Shown piece after piece: positions 28,262-37,713 of a DNA stretch of 64,000 nt. Each line of letters begins with the position of its first letter. Position 1 is the stretch's first letter. The notes below the pieces were generated by a model. That model saw only the letters and a program-made list of their open reading frames with translations, was not told the origin of the DNA and did no database searches. Source of the DNA: Verrucomicrobiota bacterium (GTDB taxonomy: Bacteria > Verrucomicrobiota > Verrucomicrobiia > Limisphaerales > JACQFS01). A program made the position numbers and the translations under genes. The stretch spans positions 1-64,000 of the forward strand of contig JACQFS010000170.1 in NCBI GenBank assembly GCA_016199935.1, written 5' to 3'.

Positions 28262-29464
28262 TTACCGGCTGGCGAACAAGGCCGGAACTCCGGGCACGTC
28301 CACCAAGTCAAGTTCGAGCCTCGTTTCGCCCTCGTCTGTAACAGCTCCGACGGTGAACGCGCCCCAGCCCAGTCGGTCCAAGGACGCGATACCGTTGACC
28401 GGATTGGCAGACACCATGGAAGGATGAAACGTCGGATGCAGGTGGAAAGTTACCGGCGAAGCCAGCGGCTTCCCGCCCGTGGTCGCAACTTCGAGATGGA
28501 TGAGAAAGTAGTCGTCATCAATGTTGTCCGCCTTGGTGACCTTCGCCGTCAGGCGCCGCCCGCCCGCCTCGGCTTTCCCGCCGAATTTTCCTTTGTGAGG
28601 ATCCGCGTCATCGCCGGAGGGGACGGCGACGGCGGAAAGGCTGGTCAGGTTTTTCAACTTCTGCACCAGCGCGGCGCCCACGCCCTTGGCCGGCAGCGGC
28701 TCCGAGTCAACGGTTCCCGCGAGCTTGGCGGCCTCGAGCTGCTTGTCCCAGATGGCCCGCGCATCCTTGTCGGCCTCGGTCAGGGCGATGCGCCAAAACA
28801 GTTTCGTCAACAAGTAGGCCCCGAGGAATCCGACGATAAGATAGTAGATGATCAGCAGGACGATGAAGGCAACGCAACCGTCATTGCCCAGACACTTCGC
28901 CAGATACTCCGCGAAGCGAACGAGGCTGCTCCGGATCTCCTTCATCTGGACGAGGCCGGCGCCTAGGAGCAGTTTGACCAGCCAGTCGGAAACCTGTTCC
29001 AAGTTGGTGCTGTCCCGCAGTCCCGGAGACTCCTTGGCCCCGGCCGCGTTGGGCGCGGGCTTTGATTCCGGCTCACCATGTGGAATGCCGAACAAAAACC
29101 CGAACAGCACGCCCGCCGCGCAACAGCCCAGCGCGGCCATGAAGTAAATCGCCAGCCCGCGGGCCGGGCTGACGGGCGAATGCATCAAGCCCGTGGACGG
29201 GGCATTGGTGGCCGTGACGGCGCTGGTCCCGCCGCCGGCGACGGGCTGATGAGCGACGTTGGTTCCTTGGGTCGTAAGGGCTTGCGGACTGGAGTCGGCG
29301 GACTGGGTCAGCAGCCACGCCGGAACGATCCCAATCAGCAGTGCGACTACCACGGCCACGGCAATCGTGTGGATGTTCTTTTGATTTCCCGAATTGGCGG
29401 TTGCAGAATTCGGCATATCCGTTGCGGGCTTCTTTTTTAGCGCTCCGCTGCCGACCAGCGGCAT
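28262..29464 (-). CDS. membrane protein with C-terminal pYEATS-like domain
   Basis: TM segments, FGFLFGIPHG...NLEQVSDWLVKLLLGAGLVQ, C-terminal VTFHLHPTFHPSMVSANPVNGIASLDRLGWGAFTVGAVTDEGETRLELDL. Confidence 0.65.
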   Translation of the reverse strand: MPLVGSGALKKKPATDMPNSATANSGNQKNIHTIAVAVVVALLIGIVPAWLLTQSADSSPQALTTQGTNVAHQPVAGGGTSAVTATNAPSTGLMHSPVSPARGLAIYFMAALGCCAAGVLFGFLFGIPHGEPESKPAPNAAGAKESPGLRDSTNLEQVSDWLVKLLLGAGLVQMKEIRSSLVRFAEYLAKCLGNDGCVAFIVLLIIYYLIVGFLGAYLLTKLFWRIALTEADKDARAIWDKQLEAAKLAGTVDSEPLPAKGVGAALVQKLKNLTSLSAVAVPSGDDADPHKGKFGGKAEAGGRRLTAKVTKADNIDDDYFLIHLEVATTGGKPLASPVTFHLHPTFHPSMVSANPVNGIASLDRLGWGAFTVGAVTDEGETRLELDLVDVPGVPALFASR

Positions 29465-29485
29465 GTTGAGATTGATTGACCCATA

Positions 29486-30469
29486 TCAACCGCCCACTTC
29501 CTTGCGCGCCTCTTCCGCCAGCGCGGTGCTGAGGTAACGCTCGCCGGTCGAGCACGCGATGGTGACGATCAGCTTGCCCTTGTTCTCCGGCCGGCGCGCG
29601 ACTTCGAGCGCGGCCACCACATTCGCGCCGGTGGAGATGCCGACGAGCAAACCCTCTTCCTTCGCGAGCCGCCGCGCCATCGCGAAGGAGTCGTCGTTGG
29701 ACACCTGCACGCACTCGACGATCTGCGGATTGCCGGCGGCGTCCTTGAGGTGGAGGTTCTTCGGCACGAAGCCCGCGCCGGTGCCCTGAATCTTGTGCGG
29801 CCCCGGCTTCAACGGCTGGCCGGCGAGCGTCTGGGAAATGACCGGCGAATCCTTCGGCTCGACGGCGATGGCCTTGAAGCTCGCCTTGCGCGCATGAATG
29901 ACCTCGTAGCAGCCCGTGATCGTGCCGCCGGTGCCGACCGCCGCGACGAGGATGTCCACCTTGCCGTCGGTGTCGTCCCAGATTTCCACGGCGGTGGTCT
30001 TCTTGTGGATCTCGGGGTTGGCCGGATTCTCGAACTGCTGCGGGATCCACGCGCCGGGGGTGCTCGCGGCGATTTCCTCCGCGCGCTTGATCGCGCCCTT
30101 CATGCCTTCGGTGCCGGGCGTGAGGACGAGCTTCGCGCCGAGCATCGCCAGCAAAGTGCGGCGCTCCACCGACATCGTCTCGGGCATGGTGAGGATGAGT
30201 TTGTAACCCTTCGCCGCCGCGACGAACGCCAGCGCGATGCCAGTGTTGCCGCTGGTCGGTTCGACGATGACGGTGTCCTTCTTGAGCACGCCGCGCTTCT
30301 CGGCGTCCTCGATCATGCTCAGGCCGATGCGGTCCTTCACGCTGCCGAGCGGGTTGAAGAACTCGCACTTGAGCAGGATGGTGGCGTCCACGCCGGCGGT
30401 GACCTTGTTGAGTTTGACCAGCGGGGTGTGCCCGACGGTTTCGACGATGTTGTTGTAGATGCGGCCCAT
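29486..30469 (-). CDS. cysK: cysteine synthase A
   Basis: [84 protein letters not shown]. Confidence 0.95.
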   Translation of the reverse strand: MGRIYNNIVETVGHTPLVKLNKVTAGVDATILLKCEFFNPLGSVKDRIGLSMIEDAEKRGVLKKDTVIVEPTSGNTGIALAFVAAAKGYKLILTMPETMSVERRTLLAMLGAKLVLTPGTEGMKGAIKRAEEIAASTPGAWIPQQFENPANPEIHKKTTAVEIWDDTDGKVDILVAAVGTGGTITGCYEVIHARKASFKAIAVEPKDSPVISQTLAGQPLKPGPHKIQGTGAGFVPKNLHLKDAAGNPQIVECVQVSNDDSFAMARRLAKEEGLLVGISTGANVVAALEVARRPENKGKLIVTIACSTGERYLSTALAEEARKEVGG

Positions 30470-30556
30470 GGTGAGATCAGGTGAAAGGTTGTTCGGTGCC
30501 GATGAAATAGCGCGGGCGCGGCGCAGGCGGCAAGCAAACAATTCGCGGGGTGCGAT

Positions 30557-30682
30557 GTAGGGCAGGCATCTTGCCTGCCGGTCAGCCGGGCATCCTTGCC
30601 CGGCGAAGTTGGACGCACCATCTGCTCCGGCGAACACGGGGCAGGATGCCCCGTGAACCGGCAGGCTGGAAGCCTGCCCTAC
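30557..30682. repeat. intergenic nested inverted repeat
   Basis: gtagggcaggcatcttgcctgccggt ... accggcaggctggaagcctgccctac. Confidence 0.8.
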
Positions 30683-30708
30683 CTTCCGCGCGCAGCGCGA
30701 TCCCCCGC

Positions 30709-31254
30709 TCACTCCAAGCCCAGCACGCGCCGCCCGTCCGCCGTGATCATGGACTGGTGCCACGGCGGGTCCCACACGATGCTCACCTCCGCCTCCTGCA
30801 CGCCCGGCAGGTCGAGCAGCTTCGTCTGCGCGTCGCGCGCGATCACCGTGCCCATGCCGCAGCCGGGCGCAGTGAGCGTCATCTTCACGTTCACGCGCCG
30901 GTTGCCGTTGGGCAGCGGCTCGACCACGAGGTCATATACCAGTCCGAGGTCCACGATGTTCACCGGGATTTCCGGATCGAAGCAGCTCTTCAAAGTCTCC
31001 CACACCGCCCGTTCGTCCGCCACCGGGCCGGTTTTCGGCGCGACGCTCCCCTGCTCTGCCGCGAGGCCCAGCGCATCCGCATCTTTCGGGGCGATCTGGA
31101 ACAACCCCTGTGCCGTGCGCAGCGTGTGGTTGCCGCCCAGGCTCTGCGTGATGTCGAACTCCGTGCCCGCCGCGAGCGTCACCACCTCGCCGCTGGGAAT
31201 CCGCACCGCGGCGCACTCGCGCCGGAGACTGGTCGCCGTCGTTTCGTTCTGCAT
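30709..31254 (-). CDS. sufT: Fe-S cluster assembly protein SufT (DUF59/MIP18 family)
   Basis: [92 protein letters not shown]. Confidence 0.9.
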   Translation of the reverse strand: MQNETTATSLRRECAAVRIPSGEVVTLAAGTEFDITQSLGGNHTLRTAQGLFQIAPKDADALGLAAEQGSVAPKTGPVADERAVWETLKSCFDPEIPVNIVDLGLVYDLVVEPLPNGNRRVNVKMTLTAPGCGMGTVIARDAQTKLLDLPGVQEAEVSIVWDPPWHQSMITADGRRVLGLE

Positions 31255-31353
31255 GACGCAAACCGTAGCGGAGACGAAATGAAAAGCAACGCGCGCATGA
31301 CTCCGCGATTCGCGAGCGCGGCGGAATGGCTCGCGATCCCCGGCACACCGCCC

Positions 31354-32169
31354 TCACCCGCGCTGCCGCGCCGCTTCGTAGAGGAACACCGCCGTGGCCG
31401 CGGCGACGTTGAGCGAGTTCATGTGCGAGGGCATCGGGATTTCCACGGCGGCATCGCACGCGATCACCGCCGCTTCGCTCAGGCCTGGGCCTTCCGCGCC
31501 GAACACGAGGCAGCGATCGCCCCGCAGGTCCACGGCGGAAAGTTTTTCCGCGCCCGGCCGCGGATGCGCCGCGAGGCAGCGCACGCCACGCGCGCGCAAG
31601 TCCGCCAGCGTGGCCACCAGGTTTTCCACCTGCACCACCGGCTGATCGAAGATCGTGCCCATTGACCCGGAGACCGCGCGGCGCTGAAAAGGACTACCGC
31701 ACGTTTCGCCCACGATCAGGAAGGAGACGCCGAAGGCCGCGCAACTCCGCACGATCGCGCCTAGGTTTTCCGCGCTGGCAATTCCCTCGACGGCCGCGAG
31801 CAGGAGCGGACGCGGCGTGGTTTCGATCAAGAGCGCGAAGCCCCGTTGCGGCGGGATGCGCGCGACCGCGAGCGCGCCCTGATGAAGCTGGTAGCCGGTG
31901 ATCGTTTCCAGCAGCGCCTTGTCGCCGACGTAAACACGGATTTCTTCCGGACGCGCGCGCAGCCGGGCTTCGAGGCGCTCGAACCACGCGGGCGTGAGCA
32001 GCACGGAGACGACGGGGAACCGGCTCGCGAGCAATCGCTGCACGACTTTCTCGTTGGTGGCGACGAGCACGCCGGCGCGCTCGTGTTCCTCGGGGCGCTT
32101 GAGCGTGCGATACAACGCCAACTCCGGAGCGTCGAGCGAGAGGATGGTTTCGATGTGCAGCGTGGCCAC
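31354..32169 (-). CDS. TrmH/SpoU-family RNA methyltransferase
   Basis: VEGIASAENLGAIVRSCAAFGV; CLVFGAEGPGLSEAAVIACDAAVEIPMPSHMNSLNVAAATAVFLYEAAR. Confidence 0.93.
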   Translation of the reverse strand: MATLHIETILSLDAPELALYRTLKRPEEHERAGVLVATNEKVVQRLLASRFPVVSVLLTPAWFERLEARLRARPEEIRVYVGDKALLETITGYQLHQGALAVARIPPQRGFALLIETTPRPLLLAAVEGIASAENLGAIVRSCAAFGVSFLIVGETCGSPFQRRAVSGSMGTIFDQPVVQVENLVATLADLRARGVRCLAAHPRPGAEKLSAVDLRGDRCLVFGAEGPGLSEAAVIACDAAVEIPMPSHMNSLNVAAATAVFLYEAARQRG

Positions 32170-32232
32170 GCGCGAATTAGAGCGGCCGGCGCAGCGAATG
32201 AAAAGCCCGGCGCACGACGTGAAGGGAGCAAT

Positions 32233-33303
32233 TCATTTCCGCGCGGCCCTCGGCGGCTCGACCGCGTGGAGCCAGAGGGAGGTGCCGATGCGCAGGCAGA
32301 ACGCGTCTCCGGCCGGATGCCACATCAGCGCCGGGTTCGCACCGCGCGAGCCCCAGCCGTCCCAGACCGCATCGGGAATGGATTCCATCAAGGTCGCGCT
32401 CCGGCCGTCCGGCGCGGCCGCCCAGAAACCAATCCAGCGACGCGAGTCCAGGCTGACCCACGGGAAGATATCCATGCGCGTCACGCGCGGCAGCGCATAT
32501 TCGTGGACGGTGAAGAGCAGGAGCTGGTCGCCAGCCGGCGACAGTTGGATGTTGCCGCCGACGTAAGGCAGCGGCAGGTCCAGCCGCCGGGGTTCCGGCG
32601 ATTGGCCGGCGGGATCAGGATTCAACGGCACGAGATCGCGCTGGCGCGGGTCGCCCATGAGGCTTTCGCGTGAGCCGAGCAGCAAGCCATCGCGCCCGAC
32701 GCCGTGGAGTGTGGTGTTGGGTTGGTTCGTGTGCAACGCGACGCTCACCTCGCGACCGGTCCGGTCGAAACGCCGCAGGTTCATGCCGCCCGACTCGGCC
32801 GGCTCGACGGAGATCCAGCCGCTCGAATCGGGATACCAGAAAGTGTTCCGCAACGACATGGGCCGCAGGAGGCGCACTTCGCCATCGGGCAACGAAACGA
32901 GCCGGACCGGCCCGCCACCGGAACGATTCGTGGCCGTGCTCACGAGGAGAAGGCGACCATCCGGCGAGGGCCGCGCGGTCCAGCGAACCGTGTCCCGACC
33001 GCCGGGCGGAAACACTCCGCGCAACGGGGTGAAAATTTTTTCCGAGCCGGTCGCGACGTTGAGCACGCAAGCATCGGGCGCGCGGACGAACAGGATTTCG
33101 TTCGTGTTGAGCCAGACGAACCGCTGCAACTCCGGCCGCGACCAATCAACGGCCAGGCCGATGCGCCGCGCGTGCGGGAACGCCTCCCCACTCGGCCGGC
33201 GCAATCCAAGCGCCAGCGCGAACGCGAGCAGCACCAGCAGCGCGGCCACGACGGCGAGGGAGGCTTTGCGGATCGAGGGCACAGAGGCGGAGGAGAAGGT
33301 CAA
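32233..33303 (-). CDS. hypothetical TolB/PD40-like beta-propeller protein
   Basis: N-terminal TM; repeats such as RPSPDGRLLLVSTATN and LSPAGDQLLLFTVHE. Confidence 0.6.
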   Translation of the reverse strand: MTFSSASVPSIRKASLAVVAALLVLLAFALALGLRRPSGEAFPHARRIGLAVDWSRPELQRFVWLNTNEILFVRAPDACVLNVATGSEKIFTPLRGVFPPGGRDTVRWTARPSPDGRLLLVSTATNRSGGGPVRLVSLPDGEVRLLRPMSLRNTFWYPDSSGWISVEPAESGGMNLRRFDRTGREVSVALHTNQPNTTLHGVGRDGLLLGSRESLMGDPRQRDLVPLNPDPAGQSPEPRRLDLPLPYVGGNIQLSPAGDQLLLFTVHEYALPRVTRMDIFPWVSLDSRRWIGFWAAAPDGRSATLMESIPDAVWDGWGSRGANPALMWHPAGDAFCLRIGTSLWLHAVEPPRAARK

Positions 33304-33395
33304 AACTCAAAGTCTAAAATTCAAACGGTTGAGCATTGAAGGTTGGAGCTTCCGTTGAGCCTTCGCTTTGGAAGTTGTCCCTCGGCCGTCGCGCT

Positions 33396-34286
33396 TCACT
33401 TCGGCGCGACGGCGGGCGGCACGGGCGCCGGGGCCGGGGTGGGCTCGGGCGCGAGCAAGTCCTCCGGCGGATTGGGCGGGAGATCGTCCGCCGTCAGGCG
33501 GCGCGCGCCCCCGGCGACGAGGAGGTTGCCGTCAGGATCGGTCGTGAGCACAGGACGCGTGCCGGCGTATTCGAAGATCTGGCGCTTGAGCATTTTTCCC
33601 TCATTATCCATTTGCGTGAAAAGAAAAGAACGCGCGCCATTCTGGTAGAGCACGTGCAGATTCCCCGCGCGATCAATCTGCGCCTCGGGCTTGCTGAAGG
33701 AAATCAGGCCGCCCAGCGGATAGATGGCAAAGATGCGCGCCTCGCTCGGGTCGGTGAGGCGGAAGTAGAGCTTCAACTCCTTGCGGTGATTGGACTGGAT
33801 GAGCGCGTAGCGCCGCATCTCGGGCTGCGCGCCGCCACGCGGAACGCCGAAGTCCGCCTCCCAGATTTTGCTGCCGGGAACAATGTTGAAGCCGATGGGT
33901 TTGCTGGTCCAGTCCTGCTCCCACGGCGAAACTTTCATCGACGCGGTGACGAAATAACGCCCCGGCCGGTCAAAGGAAAAACACGGGCCGAGGTTCACGA
34001 GCTTGGTGCCGATGGTGGCGTTCTGGAGCTGGAACGGCGCCCGCACCGGCGGTTTCTCCAACTGCCGGACGAAGCGGTGCTGATCCGTCTCGATGCGGAA
34101 GGTGAGCCAGTCGTCATTCCCGCCGAACTGAACCACCTGGCCGGAGACATTTGAGATGCGGACCTTGAGCGGCACACTCTCGCCGGGGAGGAACTGCTCC
34201 TGATCGAAACGCAGTTCCACTTCGAGTTGAGCCCACGCCGGCAGAGCGAGCAACACCAGCGCGGCAAGGGCGAGGAGATTCTTCAT
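33396..34286 (-). CDS. secreted hypothetical protein
   Basis: MKNLLALAALVLLALPAWAQLEVELRFDQEQFLPGESVPLKVRISNVSG signal peptide plus Ig-like N-domain. Confidence 0.7.
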   Translation of the reverse strand: MKNLLALAALVLLALPAWAQLEVELRFDQEQFLPGESVPLKVRISNVSGQVVQFGGNDDWLTFRIETDQHRFVRQLEKPPVRAPFQLQNATIGTKLVNLGPCFSFDRPGRYFVTASMKVSPWEQDWTSKPIGFNIVPGSKIWEADFGVPRGGAQPEMRRYALIQSNHRKELKLYFRLTDPSEARIFAIYPLGGLISFSKPEAQIDRAGNLHVLYQNGARSFLFTQMDNEGKMLKRQIFEYAGTRPVLTTDPDGNLLVAGGARRLTADDLPPNPPEDLLAPEPTPAPAPVPPAVAPK

Positions 34287-34390
34287 GACGGACGCAAGGC
34301 TAAGCGCCCGGGCGACGCCGCGCAAATGGGAACTGGCGGGGAAAATCTCTGAAATCACCGGGGGCGGAACGATGGCGACCAAACGCAAGT

Positions 34391-35425
34391 TCAGGATGCC
34401 GGCACCGTAACCCCGCGCAGCATCGCCGCCACGCGTTGCGCCACCACCGCGGGCGTGATCGCGCGCAGGCACTCCCTCGGCTTCTCGTAGGCGCAGCTTC
34501 CCTTCATGCACGGCACGCACGGCAGCGAGAGCTGAAGACAATTCGCCAATTGTCCGTAAGGCCCCGTGCGGCGCGGCTCGGTCGGCCCGAACAGGCCGAC
34601 GAGCGGTTTGCGCAACGCGGCGGCCACGTGCATCGGCCCGGTGTCGTTCGTGACCACGACTTCCGCGAGCCGGATCCACTCGACCATTTCCATGAGCGAA
34701 GTCTGACCGGCGAGATTCAGGCATCGTTCCGGCAACGTCGCGGCGATCTGTTCCGCGAGCGGTGCGTCCTCGCGTCCGCCGAGGATGGCGAAGCGGACGT
34801 TCGGAAATTCGCGCGCCAGCAGGCACACGGCCGCGGCGAAATGTTCCGCGGGCCAGCGCTTGTTCAGCCAGCGCGCGCCCGGATTCAAAATCACCCAGCG
34901 ATGCGCGCCAATGGACCACTTCTCCGCCATCACTTCCTCGACCACGGGCCGCTCCGGCAGCCACTCGAACGCCGCATCGGTCGGGATGCCGGCCGCGCGC
35001 GCGACCGCGAGATACCAATCCACCGCGTGCGAGAGCCGGCCGGGACGCGCCACGGCCGCGTCGTAAAACGCGCGCGCGCCTTCGCGCAAATCATCCACGC
35101 CGATCGTCCGCGCGCCGCCCGCGAGCCACGCGAATCCGCCGCTGCGCAGGAGACCTTGCAGATCGAGCACGAGATCGAAGCGGTGCGCGCGCATCTCGCG
35201 AATGCTCGCGATCATCTCCGGCCAGTGCCACGGCTTGCCCCAGCGTTTGCGGCGAAAAAGAAAAAGCCCGGCGAGATCCGGGTCGCCCCGGAGCAGGTCG
35301 GCGATGCCTTCATCAATCCACCAGAAAATTTCCGCCGCGGGCCAGCGCCGCTTGGCGAGCCGCAACACCGGCAGCGCTTGCACCACGTCGCCAAGCGAAC
35401 TGGGTTTGAGGATGAGGATCTTCAA
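34391..35425 (-). CDS. glycosyltransferase family 9 (heptosyltransferase-like)
   Basis: LKILILKPSSLGDVVQALPVLRLAKRRWP; ILNPGARWLNKRWPAEHFA; VVTNDTGPMHVAAALRKPLVGLFGPTEPRRTGPYG; TTG start inferred. Confidence 0.9.
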   Translation of the reverse strand: MKILILKPSSLGDVVQALPVLRLAKRRWPAAEIFWWIDEGIADLLRGDPDLAGLFLFRRKRWGKPWHWPEMIASIREMRAHRFDLVLDLQGLLRSGGFAWLAGGARTIGVDDLREGARAFYDAAVARPGRLSHAVDWYLAVARAAGIPTDAAFEWLPERPVVEEVMAEKWSIGAHRWVILNPGARWLNKRWPAEHFAAAVCLLAREFPNVRFAILGGREDAPLAEQIAATLPERCLNLAGQTSLMEMVEWIRLAEVVVTNDTGPMHVAAALRKPLVGLFGPTEPRRTGPYGQLANCLQLSLPCVPCMKGSCAYEKPRECLRAITPAVVAQRVAAMLRGVTVPAS

Positions 35426-35483
35426 GCGGGTGCGAAGTGAATGACGCCGTGCGACCGTCCCGCGTGGGAAAAATCGCCGCGGC

Positions 35484-36206
35484 TCACTTGCCGTAAGAGA
35501 GTCGGTCCGCGAGCCGCTCGGGCAGGCCGGCGGCGCGGATTTTCGCCTGCGCGGCCGCGATGTCGTAATCGAGACGGCGCAGTTCGACCGAGCCGGTGTC
35601 CACGTCGTAAACCACATACGCGGCCTTGGGATTGCCGTCGCGGGGCTGGCCAACGCTGCCGCAGTTGATGAAATATTTCCGCCCGCCCTCGATGCGGAAC
35701 TTCGAGTAGGTGCCGCCGCGCACCACGCTGTCGCGGATGAACGCCAGCGGCAGATGCGTGTGGCCGAAGAAGCACACCGGCGTGTTCTGGTAGGTGAAGC
35801 TGGCCGCCGCCGCGAGCTTGTCCGCGACGTAGCCCCACGTCTGCGGGCCGTCGAGCGTGGCGTGGACGATGGAGAAGTTCGCGACGAGCCGCATGTATTT
35901 CAGCTCGCGCAGCCATTTGCGATCTTCCTCGGTGAGATGCGCCTTGGTCCACTCCACGGCCTCGGCGGCGTGGGGATTGAAGCCCTCGAGTTCGCGTTCG
36001 CCGGAGCAATACTCGTCGTGATTCCCCTTCACGCAGGGCATGCCCATGGAGCGGACCAGGTCGAGGCACGCCTTCGGGTCGGCACCATAGCCGACGACGT
36101 CGCCGACGCAGGCGTAGTGCGTGCAACCTTGCTGGCGGGAGTCCTCCAACACAACCTGGAAGGCCTCCAGGTTGGAGTGAATGTCCCCGATGATGGCGTA
36201 TCTCAT
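35484..36206 (-). CDS. metallophosphoesterase (YfcE-like)
   Basis: MRYAIIGDIHSNLEAFQVVLED; CVGDVVGYGADPKACLD; VKGNHDEYC; FGHTHLPLAF. Confidence 0.92.
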   Translation of the reverse strand: MRYAIIGDIHSNLEAFQVVLEDSRQQGCTHYACVGDVVGYGADPKACLDLVRSMGMPCVKGNHDEYCSGERELEGFNPHAAEAVEWTKAHLTEEDRKWLRELKYMRLVANFSIVHATLDGPQTWGYVADKLAAAASFTYQNTPVCFFGHTHLPLAFIRDSVVRGGTYSKFRIEGGRKYFINCGSVGQPRDGNPKAAYVVYDVDTGSVELRRLDYDIAAAQAKIRAAGLPERLADRLSYGK

Positions 36207-36211
36207 GTCGG

Positions 36212-36490
36212 CTACCGAATAATCTCAAATCCCCGGAAGCGGTTTTCCGCCGGCCGCCACGTCACGTGCTCGTTCTGAACGAACCGGCCCACTTCCGAGT
36301 CCTGTATCGCTTTTTGAAACTCAACCAACTCCGCGCGCGCGCCCTCGATCACCAATTCCACCCGGCCATCCGGGAGATTTTTCACCATGCCCGTGACGTC
36401 GAACCCCGCCGCCAGTGACTTCACCGTGTAGCGGAACCCGACGCCCTGCACGCGGCCCGTGTATAAAATGTGCAACTGGCAGCGTTCCAT
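36212..36490 (-). CDS. acylphosphatase
   Basis: LHILYTGRVQGVGFRYTVKSLAAGFDVTGMVKNLPDGRVELVIEGA. Confidence 0.95.
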   Translation of the reverse strand: MERCQLHILYTGRVQGVGFRYTVKSLAAGFDVTGMVKNLPDGRVELVIEGARAELVEFQKAIQDSEVGRFVQNEHVTWRPAENRFRGFEIIR

Positions 36491-36627
36491 GCCGCACCAT
36501 GCCCGAAGTTCCCCGCTCGCGCGAAGAGATAACGGCACGGTTTGAAAATGTAGCCACAACCGGCGCACGCGAGGCAATGTTTAAGTTCGCGCTTGCCACT
36601 TGCCCGCGCGCCCGAAATTCTCGCCGC

Positions 36628-37008
36628 ATGAATCAACCCGACCAGTTGCGCGAACTTTTCCGGATGCAGCAGGCCCTCAACGAGCGCATCGGCGTGCGCA
36701 CCGACGGCATGAGCGAGGAGGAGAAGACCAAGTGGATCCTCAATTACTGCCGCGCCATGTCGCAGGAGATGGCCGAGCTCACCGACAGCGTGCCGTGGAA
36801 GTGGTGGGCCAAGTATCAGAAGTTCGACGAGCAGAACGCGCGTGTGGAGGTGGTGGACCTGTTCCATTTCCTGATCTCGATGGCGCAGGTGCTCGGCATG
36901 AGCGCCGACGACGTGTTCGCCGCCTACGTGAAGAAGAACGAGGTGAACTTCAAACGGCAGGACTCGGGCTACACGACCAAGGACCACGAGGACTCGAAGC
37001 ACATTTAA
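36628..37008 (+). CDS. dUTPase/MazG-like all-alpha NTP pyrophosphohydrolase
   Basis: SQEMAELTDSVPWKWWAKYQKFDEQNARVEVVDLFHFLISMAQVLGMSADDVFAAYVKKNEVN. Confidence 0.85.
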   Translation: MNQPDQLRELFRMQQALNERIGVRTDGMSEEEKTKWILNYCRAMSQEMAELTDSVPWKWWAKYQKFDEQNARVEVVDLFHFLISMAQVLGMSADDVFAAYVKKNEVNFKRQDSGYTTKDHEDSKHI

Positions 37009-37024
37009 TTTTTCAACCTCACCC

Positions 37025-37127
37025 TCCTTGTCTCAATCCTTGTCTTCATCTCTGTCCTTGCTGTCTTCTTTGTCCCTGGAAGCTAGCCATGGGGGCTGAA
37101 ATCGCGCGACAAGGATTGAGACAAGGA
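37025..37127. repeat. perfect 20-bp inverted repeat
   Basis: tccttgtctcaatccttgtc (37025-37044) / gacaaggattgagacaagga (37108-37127). Confidence 0.92.
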
Positions 37128-37140
37128 TGAGGATAGTCGG

Positions 37141-37605
37141 ATGCAACTCGTCCACGCCACCACTCCCGAACACCTTGTGACAATCCGCGAGTTGTTTCAG
37201 GAATATGCCATCGGCATGGGAATGAATTTTCATTTCCAGGGTTTCGCCGAAGAACTCGCCACGCTCCCCGGCAAATACGCGCCGCCCAGGGGCCGCCTGC
37301 TGCTCGCCGTGAACGACGAGCAGGCGGCCGGATGCGTGGCGCTGCGACCGTTGGCGGAAGGCGTCTGCGAAATGAAGCGTCTCTTCGTGCGCCCGCAATT
37401 TCGCGGACAAGGCGTCGCGCGCCGAATGGCGGAGACGATCCTCGCCGAGGCCCGCGCCCTCGACTACCGGGTGATGCGGCTCGACACCCTGAAGACCATG
37501 CGTCCGGCGATGGCGCTCTACCAGTCGTTGGGTTTCGAGGAGATTCGGCCCTACTATGACAACCCGTTGCCCGACGTGGTTTACTTCGAGCGCAAACTGT
37601 GGTGA
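37141..37605 (+). CDS. GNAT-family N-acetyltransferase
   Basis: MKRLFVRPQFRGQGVARRMAETILAEARALDYRVMRLDTLKTMRPAMALYQSLGFEEI. Confidence 0.92.
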   Translation: MQLVHATTPEHLVTIRELFQEYAIGMGMNFHFQGFAEELATLPGKYAPPRGRLLLAVNDEQAAGCVALRPLAEGVCEMKRLFVRPQFRGQGVARRMAETILAEARALDYRVMRLDTLKTMRPAMALYQSLGFEEIRPYYDNPLPDVVYFERKLW

Positions 37606-37713
37606 ATTGGTGGGAACACTCGATGACCAAACCAGACAGTTCGCAACGCGCACAGGCAACCCGCCGGCACCGCCTTCACGCAAGGCCCGCCTGGCTCGAC
37701 TCGTGGCGATGAC

